Of a DNA stretch of 64,000 nucleotides, positions 43,963 through 53,418 are shown piece by piece. The stretch's first letter is position 1. Every line of letters begins with the position of its first letter. The notes beneath the pieces were generated by a model. It did no database searches, had not been told where the DNA came from, and saw only the letters and a program-made list of their open reading frames with translations. The position numbers were made by a program, and so were the translations under genes. This stretch comes from Symsagittifera roscoffensis (taxonomy: Eukaryota > Xenacoelomorpha > Acoela > Convolutidae), in the NCBI RefSeq assembly GCF_963678635.1, contig NC_087065.1, positions 9,881,579-9,945,578 of the forward strand. The letters run 5' to 3'.

Positions 43963-44448
43963 TTTTCAACCAATCATAAAAAACCTTGGTTTTCTTCAGG
44001 GCACAATAATTCCTGGAGTTGTAGTGTGGAATATGTTTATTGCAACTTGGATAATTTTTAAAATATAAGTTTTCAACCCGAGGACAGCCCAAATTATCTT
44101 GATTTTCAATCTTTCGGTCCAAGTACTTGGCCAAAAATTCTGTCTTTTCTTTTCCTTTAGCGTAAAAAACGGCACCGGGGTTTCTCAACACAAAACTCTG
44201 AAGTATTTGATTCAAGTTTATGTAAAGGTAATCACCGTTTTTCCAATGGAGACCGTGTAAATAATTTGTTAACCAGTTGTAAGCTTTTTGTTCAAGCTTT
44301 GGTAGTATATTGAAATTCACTGGAGGTAAAAAAAAATGAGTCGATCGCTGTAGTCTGAAGTTGTTATTGCTAATTCTTTAATCACAAAGGCGTTTTTCAT
44401 GTAACGAAAGCCTTCCACGTCAAGCACAACTGATCTCTCGCCTAGCAT
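43877..44448 (-). pseudogene. putative DEDD/RNase H-fold nuclease-like Polinton protein
   Basis: Starts at the ATG at 44448, overlapping the previous stop. The N-terminal part has VVLDVEGFR, an Asp-x-Glu pattern as in DnaQ-type exonucleases, then FVIKELAIT. A 9-T run near 44335 shifts the frame. The rest is open from 44320 to 43877 with HGLHWKNGDYLY, VFYAKGKEKTEFL, a GCPRVENL block and a Cys/His set (SCNKH ... NYCAL). The nuclease idea rests on the Asp-x-Glu start and the overall pattern. The family is commonly seen in animal genomes near Polinton genes. Function unproven. Confidence 0.5.
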
Positions 44449-44876
44449 TCTAGTAAATGATAAAGTTCTGGTTTTTTCAACTTAATGAAAAGGCAGAAAG
44501 CTATTCCTTTCAAATGTCCCAATAAGCTGTTGTTACAGTTCCAGGGCAACATGTAACAGTACGTGGGACCCTGTTGATAAAATTCGTGTATAAATCCGGC
44601 CGCATCGTGCAAAATAGCGTGCAATCGTAAAATTTTGGAATTTTTGAAGTATTTGTCCAAGGAAGAGTTATCAATTCCAATCAAGCCACCATAAGGTCTC
44701 AACTTAATTAAAATGTCGTAGTTAAGGTTATCAGAACTAACAAAAAACAGAGAACATGCAGCTAGAAAATAGTTGCGTCGGTTAGAATTATCAGGATAAG
44801 TGTGTTTGAAAGACGTATAAATTTCTTGAATTATTTTCAAATCAATAGGAGTTACTCTGCTTTTTTGCAATTTCAT
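44442..44876 (-). CDS. Polinton protein, possibly related to baculovirus Ac81
   Basis: A 144-residue open frame. The C-terminal half has LHAILHDAAGFIHEFYQQGP, then NCNNSLLGHLKGIAFCLFI with a hydrophobic stretch that could be a membrane segment. The His-Asp-Ala-Ala-Gly and GHLKG patterns remind me of the Ac81-like proteins of large insect DNA viruses. I cannot test this here and treat it as a lead. It overlaps its neighbours on both sides, fitting a compact operon-like row of genes. Confidence 0.45.
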   Translation of the reverse strand: MKLQKSRVTPIDLKIIQEIYTSFKHTYPDNSNRRNYFLAACSLFFVSSDNLNYDILIKLRPYGGLIGIDNSSLDKYFKNSKILRLHAILHDAAGFIHEFYQQGPTYCYMLPWNCNNSLLGHLKGIAFCLFIKLKKPELYHLLEC

Positions 44877-45318
44877 TGTTTATTTTTTCCAACACCTCTC
44901 CAACCTGCTGAATTTCAAGCCAGTGGAAATAAAAGTGACCTTGCAAATACCATTTAGTCTCATTAAGATAACGGTGGTAAATAATTAAATAAACCACCGG
45001 AAGTTTTTTGTATTTTGATAGCTTGTTCAAACATAGACGGATTTTTCTCTCCAAGTCTTTATCAACCCTTTTTGAGGTAAAATCAAACAAATAAGCGAAT
45101 ACGTTTTCATAATCTGCAAAATTCAAATCGCTCACAGTACCATACTTTTGTTTTGTAGAAATGCACCAAGAGATTTGTTGAAGCTCACTCAAATAAAATT
45201 GTTCTTTGAAAATTAACTCGTATTCTTTCTTTGAAATTTCCTTTGCCCTTTCGAGGAAGACGACGTAGCGTTCATTACTAAATTTGAAAAATGAATTTTT
45301 TTCTGCGGTTGAAAACAC
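44842..45318 (-). CDS. hypothetical Polinton protein
   Basis: A 158-residue open frame, first in the minus-strand row after the right inverted repeat. It is rich in aromatic residues, Lys and Glu (YYVFLERAKEISKKEY-like helical N-terminal half), with no signal peptide, Cys set or catalytic motif visible. The start ATG is at 45318, and it overlaps the next gene by 35 bases. I do not recognise it. Confidence 0.5.
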   Translation of the reverse strand: MFSTAEKNSFFKFSNERYVVFLERAKEISKKEYELIFKEQFYLSELQQISWCISTKQKYGTVSDLNFADYENVFAYLFDFTSKRVDKDLERKIRLCLNKLSKYKKLPVVYLIIYHRYLNETKWYLQGHFYFHWLEIQQVGEVLEKINNEIAKKQSNSY

Positions 45319-45690
45319 TCTTAATTGTAAATGTTCATTATCATTATCTTCAGCACACTAAATTCCCTCTATTTTCATTTTTCTTATTTCAAAATTTGAC
45401 AAATTTATCATTTGGTATATTTTGCCCAGAAACGGCCGCCGCCTTTGGAGAGTAATTTCAATTTACTGCCTTTTCATCATAAAATTTAGGTCAAGTTAAG
45501 GAATTAGTTTACTGCTGCCAACATTTAAGCTAAGCTGCCAAAATGGCCGGCGAATTTTTATTATATACCATAAAAGTCAATTCCCCGTTCACTAAAAAAT
45601 TTCAACAAGGTCGAAAGTTCATTTGCCCGAAACAAATATAACAATTTATATGAGTCATATAATTAACCAGGACCAATAATTAGGACCCCA
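45319..45690. other. Polinton right spacer
   Basis: AT-rich sequence between the first minus-strand gene and the right inverted repeat. It may contain a promoter, but no clear motif is seen. Confidence 0.4.
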
Positions 45691-45911
45691 AGAATTTTGT
45701 ATCGTGTCCCTTGTTGTTAAGCTAAACTTAGCAAGATCCTAAGTAGGGGGTCTTCTGCTTTTTGGGTGGAAAATTTCTTTCGTTTACAAAATCCTAGGAT
45801 GAGGGTCCTCCAAAAAATTAAGGACCCCTTTCCTAGGATTTTGCTTTACGTGAGGACCCCCCCTTAGGAAGGACCCCCCCCTTAGGATCCGGGACACGAT
45901 ACAATACTACT
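45691..45911 (-). repeat. Polinton terminal inverted repeat, right
   Basis: Reverse complement of the left repeat with indels. The CCCCCCCTTAGGA unit is doubled here (near 45860-45890) where the left end has one longer G run. It ends ...GATACAATACTACT at 45911. Confidence 0.88.
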
Positions 45912-45917
45912 GAAGTA
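45912..45917. repeat. target-site duplication GAAGTA, right
   Basis: GAAGTA directly follows the terminal ACTACT. It is identical to 24063-24068. Confidence 0.88.
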
Positions 45918-47394
45918 TATTTAAAATTTTCTGATGGTTTGTAATTCACTAAAAAATATTTAGAAAAATTTATTTTCCAGATATTTTAAATTAAGCTCTT
46001 GATGATCATGCGTTTCAGAAACATCCATGAAAAGTACCATGAACGCACATTTTTTGCACATTGCCTCAATATATGGGAAGAAAGATTAGAAAAATGAACG
46101 TGTTAGATTTTTTTTTTAAAAAGGAGGACTAGTTTTTTGGTTGAAAAATAGAAAATCATGCTTACAATTAGTTGTCTTCAATGGGAATATATGGGTAAAA
46201 CAGAATTATTGTCTATATATGGTATAGAAACCAAAAAACTTGTCTGGAATCAAATAGAGAAAAATCAAAGATTCGATTGCGATTATAATGAGAGGAAAAT
46301 ATTGTCTTGTTTCTATATTCAAAAAAGAATAGGATATAAATCCAATCTAAATGACACAAAAAAAAATTTTAATAGAATTTTTTAGTTGATTGTTAAAAGG
46401 TTAATTTTATTTTCGAACGTATAAAAACGCCAAATAAAAAATATTAACTGGAGTATCTTCATTATTACCACGAAAGGTGTAGCCAAAATTTAACCAAATA
46501 AGTAGTAGCCACATCGGCAATTATCAAACCCCGATAACTTTTCAAAGAAGATCACAGGTAAAAAAAATTTAAATTTGGTTCTAAGTCACAAACAGTGCTC
46601 TAACTTTTGAGAAACAAAGGAACAGAAACAGTTCTTTGACTTCAAATATATGTTAAAAATTTAATGCGTTAGACTGTTTTTGAAAAGAAGGTTCTCCGTA
46701 TCCATATATCTAAGCCAAATTTGTTCAGCAAATAATTCTTTGAAGGCCTTCAATCGCTTAGAAAATCAGTCAATAAAGAAAAGCGGAGGTCATTCTAAAC
46801 AAGAGAGAGCATTATTGCATCTTTTTTTAAACAAAAACCATCCAAATAAAAATATATTCCAACTGTGAACTGAATTGGGAAATGAAAAAATTAGACTTGA
46901 ATGAGATTTCACGTAAGAGGATTATTGGCTCAGGGGTTTATCATCTTAACAGGATATTAGTTCCTTCTCGCTACAAAAGAAACAGCTAATTACCATTTCT
47001 TTTCTTACCATCATCTGAAGAACAGATACTTTTCCCCGCTCTCATCTTACCACCGCTTGGATCACATGCAAGCTATTTCAAAAACTTCAAATTGAGAGCC
47101 AAAAATTCACTTAGATTTTATTAAAATTTCCATTTTAACCATCTTTCAGGTTCAAGTAACCTTTTAAAACAGCTTTTCCCTGCGTTTTCTCTCAAATTGC
47201 GTCAGTATTTCAATTGATTAAGCAAAAGATGGTACGGGGAATTTTGTAAGCATTTTTTTGTTTGCTAGAGATTATTAGGCTTCTTTAAATGTCAGTTATT
47301 TGAAAAAAAAAAACTGTAGACACTGCGGTTATCCCACAGCAGGAAAATCATCTTCTTTTTGAAGTAGTACTTCAAATTATTTTGCTGTACCTTT
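45918..47394. other. sequence upstream of the oxygenase gene, no gene recognised
   Basis: About 1.5 kb of AT-rich sequence separating the Polinton from the oxygenase ORF. At 46485-46600 a stretch with AAACCCCGATAACTTTTC and GATCACAGGTAAAA resembles the middle of the dispersed 0.5 kb repeat and may be an old copy. The promoter and 5' untranslated region of the oxygenase should lie here, but I cannot place them. Confidence 0.4.
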
Positions 47395-49110
47395 TTGCTA
47401 TATTATATGCTTATTTGCACCCAAATCATGGATATCGTTTTTTTCCAAGAGCAGCCTGACGATTTTCAGAACGAAATCGGTACAATTATCGAAGGATCAA
47501 TTCCAGAATGGCTGAAAAATGGAACTTTTTTCAAAAACGGACCCGGGCTTTTCCAGGTGGGCAATCATCAACTTAACCATTTTTTCGATGGTTACTCCAA
47601 AATTCAGAAATTTGAATTTCAGCCTGTTGGAAAAATTGTTTACAGTTCCAAGTTCTTGGAAACTGAATCATATAAGAAAGCTATGCGAAACGATTCGCCT
47701 TACTTCTCCGAGTTCGGAACTTCAGTTCGGCCTCGGAACCCGTTTTTCCGACTTCTCTCGCATTTTCACCCGTTCATTCTCGGCTACAGCGACAACTGCA
47801 ACATCGCGGCTATCGATTTCAACGACACAGTTTATGTCGTCGGAGAGTCAATGAAACTGTTCAAAATGAACCCCGCAGCTCATTTGTTTCTACCCAAAAC
47901 ATTCGAAGGTTTGGACTTGAAAGAGAACCAAAAATGCCAACATTTTATTGGAACTTGTGCCCATTGGCAGGTTGATCGGAGCAGCCAATCTGGTCTGAAG
48001 ATGAGGAACGATTCTTCCGAAAGTGGGTCGGAACTGAAAATGTACGGCCTAGCGATGTGTAAGAAAATAACACTGGACTCGATTTTCGAAAAGGCTAATC
48101 AGACGCTTTATTATCTTGACGAAAATGACGAACCCAAAATTCTGACTGAAATTCCGATGGAAACTCACAGATATGTGAATTACAATCACAGTTTTTCGGT
48201 CACACCGAACTTTATCATTATTCTGCGTCAACCAATTGCGGCTGACATGCTTAGAATGTTTAAGATGGCGTTTATAGGCTCCAAACGAGGTTTTGCAGAT
48301 GCGTTGACAATACAAACAGACATGAAACCAAAAATTATTGTCATCTGCAAAACTTCTGGAAACATTCTGGCGCAGTTTGAGACCACAGAAGTTTTGTTCA
48401 CATTGCATCACGTGAACTGTTATGAAGAAGTACCAAATAAGGTAATTATTCTCGACTGTGTTTGTTTTACGTCTCTATACGCATTGAACATGTTTTTCCG
48501 AGATGTTCTTAAAACTTATAGTCCGAGTGAATCGGTTTTAAACTCCAGATGCAAACGATTTGTAATGGATATGAAAAATGTGAACAAAAAGGATTCCGAT
48601 CCGATTATGGGAAAGAATGTTTCGACCGCCGATGTTGAGTTTCCATGCATTAACGACATGTTTTATGGCAAAGAGTATCAATACATGTGGTGCCTATGTC
48701 GACCCTCCGACGAAGTAAGTCGGAAAATAGTTCAAAGCTACGCGATCGGCCGAATCGACACTCGGAAAAGCGAGGAAAACCTCGTGTACTGGTACGAGGA
48801 AGGTTCGTGGCCTTCCGAACCCTGTTTCGTGCCTCGGAATTTGTCGCCAAGTATTGAGTATGACAAAAACCGAAGCGAGAGCGACGGAGTCGTGTTGGCG
48901 ACAATTCACTGCAACACCGGGCTGTCGTATCTTCTCGTATGTGACGCCGAAACTATGATGTCATTGGCGAAAGTTACATGGCCGAATGTTACTCCCGGGT
49001 TGCTGGTTGGGATTCACTCGATGTTCGTGTTTCCGAATGAAAACAGAGTTGAACGAAAAAGAAAATTGATGCTCGCCAAAACCGACACTGTTACTAGTGA
49101 TATTGATTGA
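47395..49110 (+). CDS. carotenoid cleavage oxygenase (BCO/NinaB/RPE65 family)
   Basis: A 571-residue uninterrupted frame. The family uses a four-His iron centre in a seven-bladed propeller to cleave or isomerise carotenoids or retinoids, usually feeding vitamin A and visual pigment or pigment metabolism. Seen here are the N-terminal IPEWLKNGTFFKNGPGLFQV block, SDNCNIAAIDFNDTVYVVGE (about 132-151), and candidate iron ligands H190 (CAHW), H265 (NYNHSF), H338/339 (FTLHHVNCYEE) and H541 (GIHSMF). The length fits the family (about 500-570). The first ATG is at 47395; M12 (MDIVFF) is an equally good start. The gene has no intron, unusual for an animal member, and might be retro-derived or have lost its introns. 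Substrate cannot be told. Confidence 0.9.
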   Translation: MLYYMLICTQIMDIVFFQEQPDDFQNEIGTIIEGSIPEWLKNGTFFKNGPGLFQVGNHQLNHFFDGYSKIQKFEFQPVGKIVYSSKFLETESYKKAMRNDSPYFSEFGTSVRPRNPFFRLLSHFHPFILGYSDNCNIAAIDFNDTVYVVGESMKLFKMNPAAHLFLPKTFEGLDLKENQKCQHFIGTCAHWQVDRSSQSGLKMRNDSSESGSELKMYGLAMCKKITLDSIFEKANQTLYYLDENDEPKILTEIPMETHRYVNYNHSFSVTPNFIIILRQPIAADMLRMFKMAFIGSKRGFADALTIQTDMKPKIIVICKTSGNILAQFETTEVLFTLHHVNCYEEVPNKVIILDCVCFTSLYALNMFFRDVLKTYSPSESVLNSRCKRFVMDMKNVNKKDSDPIMGKNVSTADVEFPCINDMFYGKEYQYMWCLCRPSDEVSRKIVQSYAIGRIDTRKSEENLVYWYEEGSWPSEPCFVPRNLSPSIEYDKNRSESDGVVLATIHCNTGLSYLLVCDAETMMSLAKVTWPNVTPGLLVGIHSMFVFPNENRVERKRKLMLAKTDTVTSDID

Positions 49111-49276
49111 CCACTTCTCTGTAACCAAATCCTTACAAAAAACTACAGTTTGTTTTGTAAGACTCCATCCAAGAATCCAAGACACAAAATATTATTTTTG
49201 ATTTATTAATAATTTTATCTAAACATCGAATTTCGAGCTTTTGTTCTGAAAAAAAAACTACTTGCAAATTTCAAAA

Positions 49277-49282
49277 AATAAA
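49277..49282 (+). terminator. candidate polyadenylation signal of the oxygenase gene
   Basis: AATAAA lies 167 bases after the stop codon, in AT-rich sequence. No transcript evidence. The copy at about 57422 has no gene in front of it. Confidence 0.45.
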
Positions 49283-49705
49283 GCAGGGCTATTCAATTTC
49301 AAAAAACAAAAAATCCAAGAACAACGTGCTTTAAACTTTAAAACCATAACTCTGTATGTAAAATTGTTGCGTTGAACGCTGAAGGCTCATTAAAGCTGAA
49401 GGCTTATCAATATCCAATTTATATTAGAAGCCATTTGAGTACAAATTTTCGGTCCTTATATTTTTCTGAAGAAACAAACAATTGGCAGAGTCATTGAAAT
49501 AAATTAACTGTATCAACAATTAAGTTACATAAGATTTAGTTACAACAATTCAATTGCTGGTTCTGACTATGCCCACTCAATTTCCGTTCTGATTAAAAAG
49601 TCAAAATCTCGAATTTACGTTTTTTTTTCAGTAAACACATTATTCTCGCATTTTCTTTGATCACACACGAGTTCCATTTCGACCGCTTGATAACTAAAGG
49701 AACTT

Positions 49706-50777
49706 CCCGGGTTGACCCATAGAAGAAAAATGCTTACCATACAGTTTCATACAAAATTTAAAAAGGGTTTTAAAAATTTTTAATGAAAAATTTTGATCTA
49801 TTTGAGTCTTGAATTTTTCTGCTCATTGAAAAAATGATTTGAAATTTTCGATAAAAAATGCTAGTCATTCAATTTTCAGATATGAAAATTATAAGATAAT
49901 CATTACGTCATAATTTTTTTTTCTAAAAATTACCAAAAAACGTGTCTGGATAATTTTAAATAGATTTATTTAATTATATCAAAGATAGAGGGTATTTTGA
50001 TTATCAAAAACATCATTAATTTCGGTCGGAAAAAAAGCTTATCATTTAGTTTTGATTTCTGAAAAATGTACGATATGCATTTTTTCATAAACAAAAACAA
50101 AAATTTAAGGTAAAAAGTTTTTAACCTCTTTTTTTGTTGCAAACAGGCTTTTGCGCTAAGAAATAAATTTTCAAAAAAAAATTCGGCATGCAAAATCTGA
50201 CTTTCTGTATTTATAATATAGTCCAGGATACTTATTTCACCCAAGAAATCCAAAAATCACAAAAAAGTTTTTATAAACACGAAAATTGTTTTTTTTTTTT
50301 GTTTCATTTGCTACGATAAAAATAAATTTGTACAAAAAAACAAGCGTTTTCTACAAATCTTGCCATTTACAAAAATTTACATTTTTGGTAAATAATTCCA
50401 TGAGAAAATATTGAAACTAACTTGAATGGTTAAAATCACCAAATGCAATTTATCTGCGTGGTAACTGCCAGTTACACTCCAGGTTTTCTTATGACGTGTT
50501 AGTGTTTCGGATGAAATACAAAATTTCAAAAACAAAAGTTTTTTTTTATATTTTTATTTATGAAAAAAAAACATTACTATCATACTTTTTCATAGTTTGG
50601 AAAAACTGCTTATCATACAATTTCATAATATGGAAAAAATGTTATTCCTACAATTTCATAGTATGAAAGAAATGCTCATCATGTTATTTTCATACAATTT
50701 TGGGAATATTTCATACAACTATTTTTGCTCTATGAAATTTTACGAAAGAGTATGATAACAATTTTTGTCAACCCGGG
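49706..50777. mobile_element. CCCGGGTTGAC-ended foldback element (1.07 kb), copy 1
   Basis: Inverted ends CCCGGGTTGAC and GTCAACCCGGG. The interior is AT-rich, and the right third holds many short units of TCATACAATTTCATA type, often facing each other (50570-50760). The left end, CCCGGGTTGACCCATAGAAGA, closely matches the left end of the 589-bp element at 3378, though the interiors differ. No transposase is visible. The only sizeable frame (50253-49966, minus) is AT-rich and unrecognised. Confidence 0.65.
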
Positions 50778-50984
50778 TTATTCTCGAAGCCAACGAGACC
50801 AAAAAGCGTCAGCGTAAGACCGAAGATGTCGGTCTTTCATGCAAGGCCGGCTCAATTAAATAGTGTTGCTCCTAACACTTTTCATGCTTCCCGCCAACCG
50901 CTTGGTATATCATGGAGTACACGCTAAACGCTATCAACGATGCACCTTCAAGCAAAAAGCAAAAAATGGTTGTCTGTATCTTAA

Positions 50985-51220
50985 GCGTCTGACAGGTGGT
51001 TTTTCCATAAACGGAGTGACCGTGGTTACTTCCCGCTTCCGACTTGTAACGCAGTGGTTTTCGGTAGACGTCAGCACTCGGAGTAGGAAAAAGGAAAAAA
51101 TGATTGTCTGTTACCAAAGCGTTTGACAGGTATTTTGGCCATAAATGAAGTGACCATGGTTGCTTCCCGCTTCCGACTCGTAACGCAGTGGCTTTTGGTA
51201 GACTTCAGCAGTCGAAGTTA
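50985..51220 (-). repeat. 134-bp tandem repeat, two units
   Basis: The block starting GACAGGTGGTTTTTCCATAA at 50991 recurs from 51125 with about 85% identity (GAGTGACC, TTCCCGCTTCCGACT and GTAACGCAGTGG are all shared). On the minus strand both units read the same peptide pattern (PLRYKSEAGSNHGHSVYGK and PLRYESEAGSNHGHFIYGQ), though in different frames of the surrounding sequence. Confidence 0.7.
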
Positions 51221-51259
51221 AGCACGAAGCGCATGTAAAAATGATCAACGTGAAGGCTC

Positions 51260-53010
51260 CGAGCCAACAACCAAAATAATGTACGCTCGGCGTCAAGCAA
51301 AAACGGGTATTCAGCATCAAACTTGGTTTCAACTGAACGTTCCAAGCAGCCAGTGGATCAAAGGGATACCAGCCGACCCCATTAAGAAGGAAATCAATGA
51401 TCCGTTTAATGAAATCAATGATCCGTTTTTAAGCCTCGTAAAACACTGAAGTTTTCCCAACCAAATTCATGATCCTGATGTTTGCTTGACGCAACATCTG
51501 TGCGGAAAAAGCTGATAAATCCAGACATCGATCTACCTTGCATGAGAGACCCTTCTACCAGATTTTTTTACACCACCTTTTGATTAGTTTAAACGGCCAA
51601 TCCGTAGTCCAATCAAAGGTGTTATCTGTTGTGTCTAGTTCCTCCTCGTTTTTGATTATCACGCAATTCAAGGCAGTTCACTCCAGTTCGCTCAACATAG
51701 CCCGGCAAGCTTACCTTTCATCTTTCAAAGTGTCCTACTCTCGATTTAATTCTTGAACTTTACCCATGTGTCCATGCACCCGTTTGAGTCATCCTTAAAA
51801 ACTTTGCGCTTTTTGAAAGTAAATCTGGACTTGTTAACACCACCTCTCTTACTCGGTACTGATGTTCTTGCAGCAACTGCTACTAACTATCTGTTCATCT
51901 TCGCCCAACTATTTACCTATGAGCTTGATGTGGCGTTAAAGTTATGTGGAACGTCGTATCCCGAGGTTGAGTTGCTCTGTGGCTCTGAAATTCCCGCGAT
52001 GTTTGGTTATTCGAGTTTTCAACAATATTGTTTGGAGTTATTTGTCGAGGCTGTCTACGTCTAGGATCAACGAAATTTACTGTCGTGCCCGTTGGCTTTC
52101 CTTTTCTCTCTGGTTCTTATGCGAAGTTTATTGATTCCTTGAGTAGTTCATAAAGTTTTGTCTGTATGTCGCATAGGCTCTCAGCTGTTCTTTGCTAATG
52201 GTCTCCCATCTCGACTCTGCATTGATAGTTGACTGTTCAATTTTTTGTTTTTTCATTTCCTTCATATCATCTTGTCAATCTCTTCTACCCTTTTCACCAT
52301 CTGTTGAGTTTTCTCTTCCAATGTTTTTGCCACCACGTATAAGTTTTCAATATCTTCATCTTACTGTGCCTTAGTTTCCTTTTCAACTTTTCTGATCCTC
52401 TTTGTTAAGCTTGAGTTAATTTGTATCGGATCTAGTTTCAATAAGATTGTGAAATCGATCGATCAAGGTTGTCACGGTGATTCGTCAATTGTAGGGTTTC
52501 CAGCGTTCTTCCTTGTGGTTTTTACTCTCTGGCACCATGATGTTTGTTATTAAAGTTCACACTGTACTGAAAATATTCCCCATATAGTTTTAATTGTTGC
52601 ATCCTCTTCTTCTTCAGAACTCATCCTTACAAATTTTAGGAGTCCTGACTGGAACTTTTCCATAAAAGGTGTTTTTCTTCTTTGGTAGTATTTTTACGGC
52701 CTCTGAAATGTTGCCATTTGTGTTGCTGTCATCTTCAATATGTGTGAGAACTAATGTTTCCGACTCCTGTTTAGTTGTGTTTGGCATTGGTGTTGTTTCT
52801 TTTACCTTTTTGTCATCCTCATTTAGACTATGATATGCTGTTTTTAAATCGTTTTCTGGTATAATGGCTGTCATCAGTATTCTCTTTTTCTTTGTTACCA
52901 ACCAGTTCTTCGTTTCACCATAATCACTTAATTTTCTTGTTTTTGAAAATTTATTTTGAAACTAGTGGTTCCGCTTGTCTGAACTTTTGCTTTTGAATCT
53001 CATTTTTTTC
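51260..53010 (-). pseudogene. degenerate coiled-coil ORF, copy 1
   Basis: On the minus strand, frames broken by stops and shifts carry strongly coiled-coil-like peptides. Examples are DEDIENLYVVAKTLEEKTQQ near 52370-52310 and KEMKKQKIEQSTINAESRWE near 52260-52200. A Lys/Glu/Thr-rich N-terminal piece is open at 52901-52614. Coiled-coil proteins of this kind include LINE ORF1 or gag-like proteins, but no nucleic-acid-binding motif is clear. The plus-strand frames at 51538-52134 are antisense shadows. The unit 2 copy has a longer open N-terminus (61151-60762). Confidence 0.35.
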
Positions 53011-53418
53011 GATCATTTTAACTCGAATTTTCTTCATTTTCCTGAATCCCGATATCCAATGCTCAAATTACTTTTACCAGAACTCCCTCAACATTTTTTT
53101 TCTTAAAACCCAATATCATTAACCTGTTCTTACTCTCTGTAGAATTATTTACACTGTCTTTATTACAAATCTATATACAATTCTAAAGTTTGAATTGACC
53201 CTAAGAGTTATTAGTAACTAGGATAAAAAAATTTTGAAAAGTTATTTTAACAGTAATTTTGAATTACGTCATTTCGGCTGAAAAGTTTAGTTTGTTCTAA
53301 AAAATTTTTGGATTCAAATGATCTGATCAGCCTTCGATGTTAAAAGTTTAAACAAAAATTATTCGAAAGAAGGACACTTGGGCATGTGAAATTCCCAAGA
53401 CTCAAGAGATAAAATTTT

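Larger units (their letters stand above)
24069..45911 (-). mobile_element. complete Maverick/Polinton element (21.8 kb)
   Basis: The element is bounded by inverted repeats beginning AGTAGTATTGTATCGTGTCC, starts 5'-AG and ends CT-3', and is flanked by the 6-bp repeat GAAGTA. Inside are the diagnostic Maverick/Polinton genes: protein-primed DNA polymerase B, rve integrase, FtsK/HerA-type packaging ATPase, adenain-like protease, double-jelly-roll-type capsid protein and penton-like protein. All lie on the minus strand. Its size fits the usual 15-20 kb once the 3.65 kb internal duplication and the 3.7 kb nested insert are allowed for. Most enzymatic genes are broken, so it is a dead copy. Such elements are close relatives of adintovirus-type viruses; whether this copy entered as a transposon or a virus cannot be told. 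Confidence 0.93.

Noticed and set aside
48049-48411. 120-codon and other minus-strand frames across the oxygenase
   Set aside because: Antisense shadows of an intact gene.
51150-51230. 5S rRNA-like stretch (GCAGTCGAAGTTAAGCAC)
   Set aside because: Only a short resemblance to the 5S internal region. The rest of the ~120-nt structure is absent and the block is part of the 134-bp repeat.
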